A stretch of DNA of 62,589 nt from Ga0077536 sp943370145. GTDB taxonomy: Bacteria; Pseudomonadota; Gammaproteobacteria; Ga0077536. The notes under the pieces were generated by a model. That model made no database searches. It was not told the origin of the DNA and saw nothing but the letters and a program-made list of their open reading frames with translations. The stretch spans positions 1 through 62,589 of the forward strand of contig CALRPY020000024.1 in assembly GCA_943370145.1 (NCBI GenBank), in the 5' to 3' direction. Positions 17,164 to 25,709 of this stretch are shown here, piece by piece. The position numbers were made by a program, and so were the translations under genes. Each line of letters opens with the position of its first letter. Within the stretch, counting starts at the first letter, position 1.

Positions 17164-18207
17164 ATGTTCAAAATGCTGAGGGGCGTGTTCTCGAACGACC
17201 TGTCCATTGATTTGGGCACGGCGAACACGCTGATCTACGTCCGCGGCAAGGGCATCGTGCTGAACGAGCCCTCTGTCGTCGCCATTCGCCGCGGCAAGGA
17301 TTCGGGCTCGAAACAGATTGCGGCGGTCGGTATCGAAGCCAAGCGCATGCTGGGCCGCACGCCCGGCCACATCGAGGCCATCCGCCCACTCAAGGACGGC
17401 GTCATCGCCGACTTCACGGTCACCGAGAAGATGCTCCAGCACTTCATCCGCAAGGTGCACGGCAATTCCATTTTCAAGCCGAGCCCGCGCGTGCTGGTCT
17501 GCGTGCCGTGCGGTTCGACGCAGGTTGAGCGCCGCGCCATTCGCGAATCCGCCGAGGGCGCCGGCGCCCGCGAGGTGTACCTGATCGAGGAACCGATGTC
17601 CGCCGCCATCGGCGCCGGCATGCCGGTCAGCGATGCGAGCGGCTCGATGGTGCTCGACATCGGTGGCGGTACCACCGAGGTCGCCATCATTTCCCTGAAC
17701 GGAATCGTGTATTCGGACTCCGTTCGAATCGGCGGCGACCGCTTCGACGACGCGATCGTCAACTACGTTCGCCGCAACTACGGCAGTCTCATCGGCGACG
17801 CCACGGCGGAGCGCATCAAGCACGAAATCGGCTGCGCCTATCCCAGCAACGAAGTACGCGAGATCGAAATCAAGGGCCGCAATCTCGCCGAAGGCCTGCC
17901 GCGCAGCTTCACGCTGAACAGCAACGAAATCCTCGAAGCGCTGCAGGAACCCCTGCAGGGCATCGTGCAGGCGGTGAAGACCGCGCTCGAGAAAACGCCC
18001 CCCGAACTTGGCTCGGACGTCGCGGAACGCGGCATGGTGCTGACGGGCGGCGGTGCGCTGCTGCGCGACCTCGACCGCCTGCTGATGGAGGAGACCGGCC
18101 TGCCGGTGCTCGTCGCCGACGATCCGCTGACCTGCGTGGCCCGCGGCGGCGGTCGCGTGCTGGAGATGATCGAGGAACACGGCCCCGAAATTCTGGCGCT
18201 CGAATAA
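17164..18207 (+). CDS. mreB: Rod-shape-determining actin homologue MreB
   Basis: 347 residues. Actin-family nucleotide motifs are intact: phosphate-1 SIDLGTANTLIYVRG, phosphate-2 MVLDIGGGTTEVAIISL, and the C-terminal GMVLTGGGALLRDLDR adenosine motif. MreB polymerises under the inner membrane and orients the elongasome. The short amphipathic N terminus (MFKMLRGVFSND) fits direct membrane binding. It leads a probable mreBCD-mrdAB-mltB-rlpA run. Confidence 0.98.
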   Translation: MFKMLRGVFSNDLSIDLGTANTLIYVRGKGIVLNEPSVVAIRRGKDSGSKQIAAVGIEAKRMLGRTPGHIEAIRPLKDGVIADFTVTEKMLQHFIRKVHGNSIFKPSPRVLVCVPCGSTQVERRAIRESAEGAGAREVYLIEEPMSAAIGAGMPVSDASGSMVLDIGGGTTEVAIISLNGIVYSDSVRIGGDRFDDAIVNYVRRNYGSLIGDATAERIKHEIGCAYPSNEVREIEIKGRNLAEGLPRSFTLNSNEILEALQEPLQGIVQAVKTALEKTPPELGSDVAERGMVLTGGGALLRDLDRLLMEETGLPVLVADDPLTCVARGGGRVLEMIEEHGPEILALE

Positions 18208-18240
18208 CCGCGTCGGCGCCCGCGCACGGGGGGCAAGCCC

Positions 18241-19131
18241 ATCAAGCCGCTGTTCACAGACGCGCCCTCGGCAACCGCCAGGTTCGTCGCCTGCCTGATC
18301 CTTTCATTCCTGTTGATCTCGATCGACCATCGGCACGCGAACCTGTCGGCGCTGCGCGCTGCGCTGTCCGTCGCGGTGTACCCGGTGCAGTACCTGGTGA
18401 CGCTGCCGGTGCGCCTGTTCGATGCGGCGGCCGGTAACCTGCGCTCGCGTGACGCGCTGCAGGCCGAGAACGACAGCCTGCGCGCCGAAAACCTGCTGCT
18501 GCGCGCGCGTACCCAGCGCTACGCGGCGCTCGAGCAGGAGAACCGTCGCCTGCGTGAACTGCTGGATTCCTCGCCGGTGCTCGGCGAGGAGGTCGTCGTG
18601 GCCGACGTGATCGCCGTCGACAGCAACCCATCGTCGCGGCAGATCCTCATCAACAAGGGCAGCCGCCAGCATATTTACGTGGGGCAGCCGATTGCCGATG
18701 CCCAGGGCGTGCTGGGGCAGGTCATCCAGGTGAATCCCTACACGAGCGCCGCACTGTTGATCTCGGATGCCCGCCACGCGCTGCCGGTGCAGGTGAACCG
18801 CACCGGGGTGCGCGCGATCGCGGTCGGTGCGGGTGAGTCGGACCGGCTGCTGCTGAGTTTCGTCCCGACCAATGCCGACATCGCGCCCGGCGACCTCGTC
18901 GTCAGTTCCGGCCTCGACAATCGATTCCCGGCGGGCTATCCGGTGGGCAAGGTCGCCGAAGTGACGGTCGTGCCCGGCGAGCCCTTCTCGCGCATCGTCG
19001 TCGAGCCCAGCGCCCAGCTCGGCCGATCGCGGGAAGTGCTGCTGGTCTGGCCTCAGGCGAGGACGCCGGGCGAGCCGGCCGCCGCTGCAAGTGACGCGGC
19101 CGGCGCCGCGGCTCCGGTGGGCTTCCCATGA
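18241..19131 (+). CDS. mreC: Rod-shape-determining protein MreC, apparent ATC start
   Basis: 296 residues if translation starts at the ATC at 18241. The frame is open right after the mreB stop but holds no ATG, GTG or TTG until a TTG at 18313. Starting there would cut the protein inside its only membrane segment (ARFVACLILSFLLISI). The residues after ATC, KPLFTDAPS, match the usual MreC N-terminal pattern MKPLF-x-x-(G/A)PS, and GGGGGG at 18228-18233 is a spaced Shine-Dalgarno. A coiled coil (RDALQAENDSLRAENLLLRA) and periplasmic beta domain follow. MreC links MreB and MreD to PBP2. CTG at 18250 is another candidate start. Confidence 0.9.
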   Translation: MKPLFTDAPSATARFVACLILSFLLISIDHRHANLSALRAALSVAVYPVQYLVTLPVRLFDAAAGNLRSRDALQAENDSLRAENLLLRARTQRYAALEQENRRLRELLDSSPVLGEEVVVADVIAVDSNPSSRQILINKGSRQHIYVGQPIADAQGVLGQVIQVNPYTSAALLISDARHALPVQVNRTGVRAIAVGAGESDRLLLSFVPTNADIAPGDLVVSSGLDNRFPAGYPVGKVAEVTVVPGEPFSRIVVEPSAQLGRSREVLLVWPQARTPGEPAAAASDAAGAAAPVGFP

Positions 19132-19610
19132 TCCGGCGCCTGCGCTGGGCGGGTGCCGTGACGCTGAGCCTTGCCGTTGCGTTCGCGCTGACGATCGTGC
19201 CGTTGCCGGAGTGGGCCAATCCGTGGCGGCCAGCCTGGGTCGCGATCGTCGTCATCTACTGGTGTCTCGCGATGCCCGAGCGCTTCGGGGTGTTGAGTGC
19301 GTGGTTCGTCGGTCTGCTGCTCGACGTGCTGCACGGGGCCATCCTCGGCCAGCACGCGATAGGCCTCTCGTTCGTGGCCTACATCACGGTGATCTATCAC
19401 CAGCAGGTCAGGGTGTTCCCGCTGATCCAGCAGTCGGTGGTGGTGGGCTCCCTGGTGTTCCTGTACCTCGGCGCGATGCTGCTCGTCTACAACCTGCTCG
19501 GGTCGCGGCCATACAGCTCGTTCTATCTGCTGGGCGCCCTCAGCAGCGCGCTGTTGTGGCCGTGGGCCTTCATCGTGCTGCGCGACGTCCGCCGCAAGAC
19601 CACCGTCTAG
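19128..19610 (+). CDS. mreD: Rod-shape-determining membrane protein MreD
   Basis: 160 residues, overlapping the mreC stop by ATGA. About five hydrophobic helices, with FGVLSAWFVGLLLDVLHGAILGQHA, the MreD-characteristic region around the GLLLD motif. It is an inner-membrane partner of MreC in the elongasome. It ends 10 nt before mrdA. Confidence 0.94.
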   Translation: MIRRLRWAGAVTLSLAVAFALTIVPLPEWANPWRPAWVAIVVIYWCLAMPERFGVLSAWFVGLLLDVLHGAILGQHAIGLSFVAYITVIYHQQVRVFPLIQQSVVVGSLVFLYLGAMLLVYNLLGSRPYSSFYLLGALSSALLWPWAFIVLRDVRRKTTV

Positions 19611-19620
19611 GCCGCGTCCG

Positions 19621-21489
19621 ATGAACTTCGGTCCGCGCATGAAAGAGAAACACCGCGAAGCCCGCATCTTCCAGCGCCGCGTCCTCGTCGCGGTCGCTGG
19701 CATGCTGGCGCTGACCGGTGTGCTGATCGCGCGCCTCGTGTACCTGCAGCTGATGTCCCACGACCACTACACGACGCTGTCACAGGAAAACCGGCTGCGC
19801 GTGCTGCCCATCGCACCTACGCGCGGCCTCATCTACAGCCGCGACGGCGTGCTGCTCGCCGACAACCGGACGTCATTCACGCTCGAAGTGGTGCCCGAAG
19901 TGGCCGGCGAACTGGAGCCGGCGATTGGCCGGCTGCGTCAGTTCATCGCGCTCGACGACGAACAGCTCGAGCGCTTCCGCACTGAACTCCGGCAGCGTCG
20001 CCGCTTCGACAGCATCCCGCTGCGCAATAACCTCACGGAGCAGGAGGTCGCCAATTTCTCGGTGAACCGCCAGCACTTCCCGGGCTTCAATATCGTAGGC
20101 CGCCTCACCCGCTACTATCCGCTGGGCTCGCAGATGGCCGCGGTGGTCGGCTACGTGGGCCGGATCAACGAACAGGAGTTGCAGCGCATCGACGGCGCCG
20201 ACTACAGCGGCACCACGCACATCGGGAAGGAAGGCATCGAACGCTCCTACGAGGACGTCCTGCACGGCACCGTCGGGTACCAGCAGGTCGAGGTGAATGC
20301 CCAGGGGCGCGTGCTGCGCGTGGTGCAGCGTTCCGCGCCGGTGCCGGGGCGCGATTTGCACCTGTCGATCGATTCGCGGCTGCAGGCGACCGCCATCGAC
20401 TCCCTGCGCGGCAACAAGGGTGCGATCGTTGCCCTCGACCCGGCGACCGGCGCGGTGCTCGCCTTCGTCAGCAATCCCAGCTTCGATCCCAACGAATTCG
20501 TCAACGGCATCAGCAGCCGCCTCTACGGCGCATTGCGCGATTCGCCCGATCGCCCGCTGTTCAACCGCGCGCTGCAGGGTCTCTATCCGCCCGGCTCGAC
20601 GGTCAAGCCGATGATGGCGGCCGGCGGCATCGAGACCGGCGTCCGCCAGGCGGGTGACAGCACCTGGTGCCCGGGCTTCTACCGGCTCCCGAACGCATCC
20701 CACAAGTATCGCTGCTGGCAGAAACAGGGCCACGGCAGCGTCGACCTCGTGCGTTCGATTGCCGAATCCTGCGATGTCTATTACTACGATCTGGCCCGCG
20801 ATCTCGGCATCGATCGCATGCACACGCTGCTGACCGACTTCGGCTTTGGCGGCCCCACCGGCATCGATCTGCCGGGGGAACTGTCCGGCCTCGTGCCGTC
20901 GCGGGAATGGAAGAAGCGCGTGCGCAAGCTGCCGTGGTACCCGGGGGAGACGCTGGTCAACGGCATCGGGCAGGGATTCATGCTCGCCACGCCGCTGCAG
21001 CTTGCGTTCAGCGCGTCCATCGTCGCGAACCGCGGGCGCGTGCAGCTGCCGCGCGTGGTGGACACTATCCAGGACGCGGCATCGGGCGTCATCGAGCCGG
21101 TGCCGCGCGCGACGCGCCAGCCCGTGGCGATCACGAAACCGGAGGCCTGGACCGCCATCGTCAATGGCATGCACGAAGTGGTGCAGGGTAACCGGGGTAC
21201 GGCGCGTGCCTCCGCCGCGGGCGCGCCTTACCAGTACGCGGGCAAGACGGGGACCGCGCAGCTGTTCAAGATTGCGCAGAACACGACGATCAAGAACGAG
21301 GACGTGGTCAAGCACCTGCGGGATCACGCGCTCTTCATCGCCTTCGCCCCCCTCGAGCAGCCGCGCATCGCGCTCGGCATCATCGTCGAAAACGGCGAAT
21401 CCGGCAGCAAGGCGGCGGCTCCGATCGCGCGCGCGCTGTTCGACGCCTATTTCCGGATCGCGGCGGAGGACGGCAATGCGCCAGGGTAG
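19621..21489 (+). CDS. mrdA: Penicillin-binding protein 2 (elongation transpeptidase)
   Basis: 622 residues. Short cytoplasmic N terminus, one membrane anchor (about residues 22-44), pedestal, then transpeptidase domain. Active-site motifs are in order: S326-T-V-K in YPPGSTVKPM, S383-C-D, and K542-T-G-T in YAGKTGTAQ. The positions are very close to those of E. coli PBP2. It cross-links lateral-wall peptidoglycan together with RodA. Its last 14 bases overlap the rodA start. Confidence 0.97.
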   Translation: MNFGPRMKEKHREARIFQRRVLVAVAGMLALTGVLIARLVYLQLMSHDHYTTLSQENRLRVLPIAPTRGLIYSRDGVLLADNRTSFTLEVVPEVAGELEPAIGRLRQFIALDDEQLERFRTELRQRRRFDSIPLRNNLTEQEVANFSVNRQHFPGFNIVGRLTRYYPLGSQMAAVVGYVGRINEQELQRIDGADYSGTTHIGKEGIERSYEDVLHGTVGYQQVEVNAQGRVLRVVQRSAPVPGRDLHLSIDSRLQATAIDSLRGNKGAIVALDPATGAVLAFVSNPSFDPNEFVNGISSRLYGALRDSPDRPLFNRALQGLYPPGSTVKPMMAAGGIETGVRQAGDSTWCPGFYRLPNASHKYRCWQKQGHGSVDLVRSIAESCDVYYYDLARDLGIDRMHTLLTDFGFGGPTGIDLPGELSGLVPSREWKKRVRKLPWYPGETLVNGIGQGFMLATPLQLAFSASIVANRGRVQLPRVVDTIQDAASGVIEPVPRATRQPVAITKPEAWTAIVNGMHEVVQGNRGTARASAAGAPYQYAGKTGTAQLFKIAQNTTIKNEDVVKHLRDHALFIAFAPLEQPRIALGIIVENGESGSKAAAPIARALFDAYFRIAAEDGNAPG

Positions 21490-22576
21490 GAGCGGCAACC
21501 TGCTGGTCGACCTGCACATCGACGCCCCGCTCGTCGGTGGCGTGCTGCTGCTGTGTGCGCTGGGCCTCGCCGTGCTCTACAGCGCATCAGACCACTCGCT
21601 CGAAGTCGTCGGCAAGCAGGGGGCGCGCATGCTGATGGGCTTCGCGTCCATGATCGCGATTGCCCAGCTGAGCCCGATGCGGCTCGCGCGCTGGTCACCC
21701 CTGCTCTATGCGGTGGGCATGGTGCTGCTGATCGCGACCGCGATCATCGGCACGGGTCGCGGCGCCCATCGCTGGCTCGAACTCGGCCCGCTGCGTTTCC
21801 AGCCGTCCGAAATCATGAAGCTTGCGGTGCCGCTGACGGTCGCCTGGTTCCTCAGCGACAAGTTGCTGCCGCCGCGCATGTCGGTGATCGGCGTGACATT
21901 GCTGCTGGTCGTCATCCCGGGCGCCTTCATCATCGAGCAGCCGGATCTCGGCACCGCCATTCTCGTCATGGCCGCCGGCCTGCTGGTGCTGTTCTTCGGC
22001 GGCATCTCGTGGCGTCTCATCGGCCTCGCGGCCGCGATTGCCGTGGTCTGCGCGCCGATCGCCTGGTTCACGATGCACGGTTACCAGAGGCAACGGGTCC
22101 TCACGCTGCTGGACCCGGCCGCCGACCCGCTCGGCGCCGGCTACCACATCATCCAGTCGATGATAGCCGTCGGCTCGGGGGGCTGGTCCGGCAAGGGCTG
22201 GCTCAACGGGACCCAGTCCCACCTGGAGTTCCTTCCGGAGCGCGCGACCGATTTCATCTTCGCGGTGTACTGCGAGGAGTTCGGCCTGCTCGGCGTGCTC
22301 GTGCTGCTGGCCGCCTACATGCTCGTCCTGGTGCGCGGCATCACCATTTCGCTCAACGCACAGGACGATTTCAGCCGGCTCATCGCTGCGAGCCTCACCT
22401 TCACGTTCTTCATCTACATTTTCGTCAACATGGGCATGGTGATCGGCCAGTTGCCGGTCGTCGGGGTGCCGCTGCCGCTGGTCAGCTACGGAGGCACCTC
22501 CCTGGTCACCCTCATGACGGGGCTCGGCATCCTGATGTCGATTCAAACCCACCGCCGATTTATTGTAGACTCTTGA
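21476..22576 (+). CDS. rodA: Peptidoglycan glycosyltransferase RodA (SEDS)
   Basis: 366 residues from the ATG at 21476, overlapping mrdA by 14 nt. A SEDS-family polytopic protein: HRWLELGPLRFQPSEIMKLAVPL, EQPDLGTAILVMAAGL (with the catalytic-loop Asp of the family), GYHIIQSMIAVGSGGWSGKG, FLPERATDFIFAV and the C-terminal GVPLPLVSYGGTSLV. It polymerises glycan strands from lipid II for PBP2. Confidence 0.97.
   Translation: MRQGRSGNLLVDLHIDAPLVGGVLLLCALGLAVLYSASDHSLEVVGKQGARMLMGFASMIAIAQLSPMRLARWSPLLYAVGMVLLIATAIIGTGRGAHRWLELGPLRFQPSEIMKLAVPLTVAWFLSDKLLPPRMSVIGVTLLLVVIPGAFIIEQPDLGTAILVMAAGLLVLFFGGISWRLIGLAAAIAVVCAPIAWFTMHGYQRQRVLTLLDPAADPLGAGYHIIQSMIAVGSGGWSGKGWLNGTQSHLEFLPERATDFIFAVYCEEFGLLGVLVLLAAYMLVLVRGITISLNAQDDFSRLIAASLTFTFFIYIFVNMGMVIGQLPVVGVPLPLVSYGGTSLVTLMTGLGILMSIQTHRRFIVDS
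22542..22571 (+). promoter_or_regulatory. Candidate promoter upstream of mltB
   Basis: TTCAAA at 22542-22547 and TAGACT at 22566-22571 with an 18-nt spacer (4/6 each), inside the 3' end of rodA and just before an AT-rich 42-nt gap. It could give mltB-rlpA its own transcript; this is inferred from sequence only. Confidence 0.3.
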
Positions 22577-22618
22577 GTAACTACCAGAAATTACGGCAGC
22601 AAGGTCATCATTTTAAAA

Positions 22619-23671
22619 ATGTCGAGCTCCCATGCGTCGAGGGCGGCGCAGCCCCCTGGAATCCCCCTCCGCAGCAGGTACCGTGCCGCGTTCCTGGCCG
22701 TCGTGCTGGGCTTGGCGCAGGCCGCCGCCCACGCCGCCGGTCCTCTCGACCGGGCCGAGGTCGAGCGTTTCGTTGCCGAGATGAGCGCCAACCACGGCTT
22801 CGACGCCACCGCGCTCGGCGCCCTGTTCGGCCGTGCGTCGCGGCTCGACAGCGTGCTCGCCGCGATATCGAAGCCGGCCGAATACAAACCCTGGCATGCC
22901 TACCGGCCCATTTTCCTGACGCGCGAGCGGGTCAACGGCGGGGTCGCCTTCTGGCGGGAACATGACGCAACGCTTGCCGCCGCGGCCCGGAGTTCCGGCG
23001 TGCCGCCGGAAATCATCGTCGCCATCATCGGCGTTGAAACCTCGTACGGCCGCAATACCGGCAGCTACAAGGTGCTCGATTCGCTGGCGACCCTCGCGTT
23101 CCACTACCCGAAGCGCGCGCCCTTCTTTCGCAGCGAACTGGAGAATTTCCTCCTGCTGACGCGCGAGGAGGGCATGGATCCCCTGCAGCCCACCGGCTCC
23201 TACGCCGGCGCCATGGGCCTGCCCCAGTTCATGCCGAGCAGCTTCCGCAACTACGCGGTGGATTTCGACCAGGATGGCCGCCGCGATATCTGGCGCAACC
23301 CGCGCGACGCCATCGGGAGCGTTGGCAACTACCTGAACCGCCACGGTTGGCAGGCCGGGGAGGTGATCGCCATGCCCGCCGCGCAATCAGCCGCCAACGC
23401 GGCCCAGGTCAGCGAGACGGTGGACCTCAAACGCAGCGTCGCCGAATACGCGGCGCACGGCGTGCATCCCATCGAGGCGCTCGGCCCCGGCGCCAATGCC
23501 GTGCCGGCCGTGCTGCTCGGGTACGAGGCGTCAGCCGACGCCACCGAATACTGGCTGGGTTTCCGGAATTTCTACGCAATCACGCGCTACAACCGCAGTC
23601 CCAAATACGCGCTGGCGGTCGTCCAGCTTGCGGAGGCGATTGCGCAGGCGCGCAAGGGAGCGGGACTGTGA
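22619..23671 (+). CDS. mltB: Membrane-bound lytic murein transglycosylase B
   Basis: 350 residues, family GH103. The catalytic glutamate is E140 in AIIGVETSYGRNTG; downstream GSYAGAMGLPQFMPSSFRNYAVDFDQDG is the second hallmark. The N terminus has a hydrophobic signal segment (about residues 22-40), but no lipobox cysteine is visible, so this copy is likely soluble periplasmic or N-terminally anchored rather than a lipoprotein as in E. coli. It makes 1,6-anhydro ends in glycan strands. The TGA overlaps the rlpA ATG by one base. Confidence 0.94.
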   Translation: MSSSHASRAAQPPGIPLRSRYRAAFLAVVLGLAQAAAHAAGPLDRAEVERFVAEMSANHGFDATALGALFGRASRLDSVLAAISKPAEYKPWHAYRPIFLTRERVNGGVAFWREHDATLAAAARSSGVPPEIIVAIIGVETSYGRNTGSYKVLDSLATLAFHYPKRAPFFRSELENFLLLTREEGMDPLQPTGSYAGAMGLPQFMPSSFRNYAVDFDQDGRRDIWRNPRDAIGSVGNYLNRHGWQAGEVIAMPAAQSAANAAQVSETVDLKRSVAEYAAHGVHPIEALGPGANAVPAVLLGYEASADATEYWLGFRNFYAITRYNRSPKYALAVVQLAEAIAQARKGAGL

Positions 23672-24504
23672 TGAGCTTGAACCTCCGTCGATTGGCGATC
23701 TGCGGCCGCATGGCGGTCATTTCACTCATGGCCCTGCTGTCCGGCTGCGGATACTTCGGCGCGCGCGAGATCGCGCCAGTCGCCACGCCGGCCCCGGTGC
23801 CGCTCGTGAAGCAGCAGGCACCGGCGCCGCGCAACGGCGTCGAGCCGCTCAGCCGCTACGGCAACCCCGAGTTCTACGAGGTCATGGGCGTGCGTTACGT
23901 GCCGCTCAAGAGCGCCGACGGTTATGTCGAGCAGGGCATCGCGTCCTGGTACGGGCCGGACTTCCACGGCGAACTGACGTCGACGCGCGAAACCTACGAC
24001 ATGTACCAGATGACGGCCGCGCACAAGACGCTGCCACTGCCAACCTGGGTCGAGGTGACCAACCTCGAGAATGGTCGCAAGGTCCGCCTGCGCGTCAACG
24101 ATCGCGGGCCATTCAAGGACGACCGCATCATCGACCTGTCTTACGCGGCGGCCCTGAAGCTGGACGTCGTGCGCGACGGCACGGCCCGCGTCGAAGTCCG
24201 CGCGGTCCAGGGCCCGGCCGCGCCGCCCGTCCGCATGGCGTCCGCGCCGGCCACGCAAGGCGGGCAGGCGCCGTCGATGTACCTCCAGGTCGCCGCCTTC
24301 GGGGCCCGTGAGAACGCCGACCGCATGCGCCAGCAGCTCGAGCCCGCGGTCGGGGCGCCGGTGCGCGTCTACGAGGACACCGCGCACGCCCCGCCGCTCT
24401 ACAAGGTGCAGCTGGGTCCGATCCGTGACGTCACGCACGCCGACCAGCTCGTCGCCGCGCTCGGCAACTTCGGCATCGCCAAACACCATTTCGTCAATCA
24501 CTGA
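23671..24504 (+). CDS. rlpA: Septal-ring lipoprotein RlpA (DPBB + SPOR)
   Basis: 277 residues from the ATG at 23671. A lipoprotein signal ends LLSGC with the lipidated cysteine at position 26. A double-psi beta-barrel follows (about residues 85-175: GIASWYGPDFHGELTSTRETYD, LRVNDRGPFKDDRIIDLSYAAA), including the H and D typical of active RlpA. A C-terminal SPOR repeat (about 200-277, YLQVAAFGARENADRMRQQL) binds denuded glycan. RlpA cleaves glycan lacking stem peptides, as shown in Pseudomonas. Confidence 0.95.
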   Translation: MSLNLRRLAICGRMAVISLMALLSGCGYFGAREIAPVATPAPVPLVKQQAPAPRNGVEPLSRYGNPEFYEVMGVRYVPLKSADGYVEQGIASWYGPDFHGELTSTRETYDMYQMTAAHKTLPLPTWVEVTNLENGRKVRLRVNDRGPFKDDRIIDLSYAAALKLDVVRDGTARVEVRAVQGPAAPPVRMASAPATQGGQAPSMYLQVAAFGARENADRMRQQLEPAVGAPVRVYEDTAHAPPLYKVQLGPIRDVTHADQLVAALGNFGIAKHHFVNH

Positions 24505-24512
24505 TCCGGCGC

Positions 24513-24531
24513 CGGCGCCCCCCGGGCGCCG
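24513..24531 (+). terminator. GC hairpin between rlpA and dacA
   Basis: CGGCGCCC at 24513-24520 pairs perfectly with GGGCGCCG at 24524-24531 around a 3-nt loop. A TTTT run comes only 10 nt later (24542-24545), so termination would be weak. It may separate rlpA and dacA expression or simply modulate it. Confidence 0.35.
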
Positions 24532-24555
24532 CGCGCTCCGGTTTTCGAGTCGCTT

Positions 24556-25692
24556 ATGAAACGTTTCATCACCGGCCTGCTGCTCACGATCGCCGCCGCC
24601 GCGGCGCCAGCGGTCGAATACCCCGGCATCCCGGCGCCGCCGGATCTCGGCGTCAAGGCGTATATCCTGCTCGATTTCGACACGGGCGCCGAACTGGCGG
24701 CGCTCGAACCGGACATGCAGGTCGAGCCGGCCAGCCTCACCAAGATCATGACCGTCTACACGGTGGCCGATGCGCTGCGCAGGAACCTGATCAAGCTCGA
24801 GGACCAGACCGTCGTCAGCGAGTACGCGTGGAAGCAGGAAGGCTCGCGGATGTTCATCGACGTCAACAAGCCGGTGTCGGTCGACGAACTGCTGCACGGG
24901 GACATCATCCAGTCCGGCAACGACGCGAGCGTCGCCCTGGCCGAACACGTTTCCGGCACGGAGGAAACCTTCGCCACCGTGATGAACCAGCATGCCGAGG
25001 CGCTTGGCATGAAGGCTTCGAAGTTCCAGAACAGCACCGGCCTGCCAAACCCCGAGCACTACACGACCGCCCGCGACATGGCGACCCTCGCCAGGGCGGT
25101 GATCGCCGAATTCCCGGACATCTACGCCCTGTTCTCGCAGCCGGAGTACACCTACAACGGCATCACGCAGCGCAACCGGAACGGCCTGCTCGGCAAGGAT
25201 CCTTCCGTCGACGGCATGAAGACCGGTTACACCGAATCGGCCGGCTACTGCCTCGTGGCGTCGGCGAAGCGGGACGGCATGCGCCTGATTTCCGTCGTCA
25301 TGGGCGCCGCTTCCGATCGCGACCGCACGCGCGCGAGCCAGGCGCTGCTCAACTACGGGTTCCGCTTCTATGAAACCCGCAAGCTGTACGGCGCGGGCGC
25401 CAAGGTCACCGAGACCAAGGTGTGGCAGGGCGAGGTCGACAAGGTCGAGCTCGGCGTGGCGAACGACATCTTCGTCACCTTCCCCCGCGGACGCTACGAT
25501 GAGCTCGAGGCGAAGGCCGAACTCGGAAAGGCCCTCGTCGCCCCGCTCAAGGCCGGCCAGCAGCTCGGCGAAGTGCAGGTCAAGCTCGGGGAAACGCCCG
25601 TCGCGACCGTGCCGCTGACGGCGCTCGCGGCCGTCCCCGAAGGTTCGCTGGTGAGCCGCCTGGTCGACCAGCTGATGATGATGCTCGAGTAA
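24556..25692 (+). CDS. dacA: D-alanyl-D-alanine carboxypeptidase (PBP5/6 type)
   Basis: 378 residues. Cleavable signal (MKRFITGLLLTIAAAAAPAV), then a DD-carboxypeptidase domain with S60-L-T-K, S120-G-N and K222-T-G. A C-terminal beta domain and a short amphipathic tail (VSRLVDQLMMMLE) anchor it to the inner membrane face. It trims the terminal D-Ala of pentapeptides. It is 17 nt from the following D-amino-acid transaminase gene. Confidence 0.96.
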   Translation: MKRFITGLLLTIAAAAAPAVEYPGIPAPPDLGVKAYILLDFDTGAELAALEPDMQVEPASLTKIMTVYTVADALRRNLIKLEDQTVVSEYAWKQEGSRMFIDVNKPVSVDELLHGDIIQSGNDASVALAEHVSGTEETFATVMNQHAEALGMKASKFQNSTGLPNPEHYTTARDMATLARAVIAEFPDIYALFSQPEYTYNGITQRNRNGLLGKDPSVDGMKTGYTESAGYCLVASAKRDGMRLISVVMGAASDRDRTRASQALLNYGFRFYETRKLYGAGAKVTETKVWQGEVDKVELGVANDIFVTFPRGRYDELEAKAELGKALVAPLKAGQQLGEVQVKLGETPVATVPLTALAAVPEGSLVSRLVDQLMMMLE

Positions 25693-25709
25693 CGCACGGG
25701 CGAAACCCG

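Noticed and set aside
18208..18313. Frameshift at the mreB-mreC junction to supply a normal start
   Set aside because: The mreC frame is continuous through the conserved N terminus up to the mreB stop, so no shift is needed; only the start codon is unusual.
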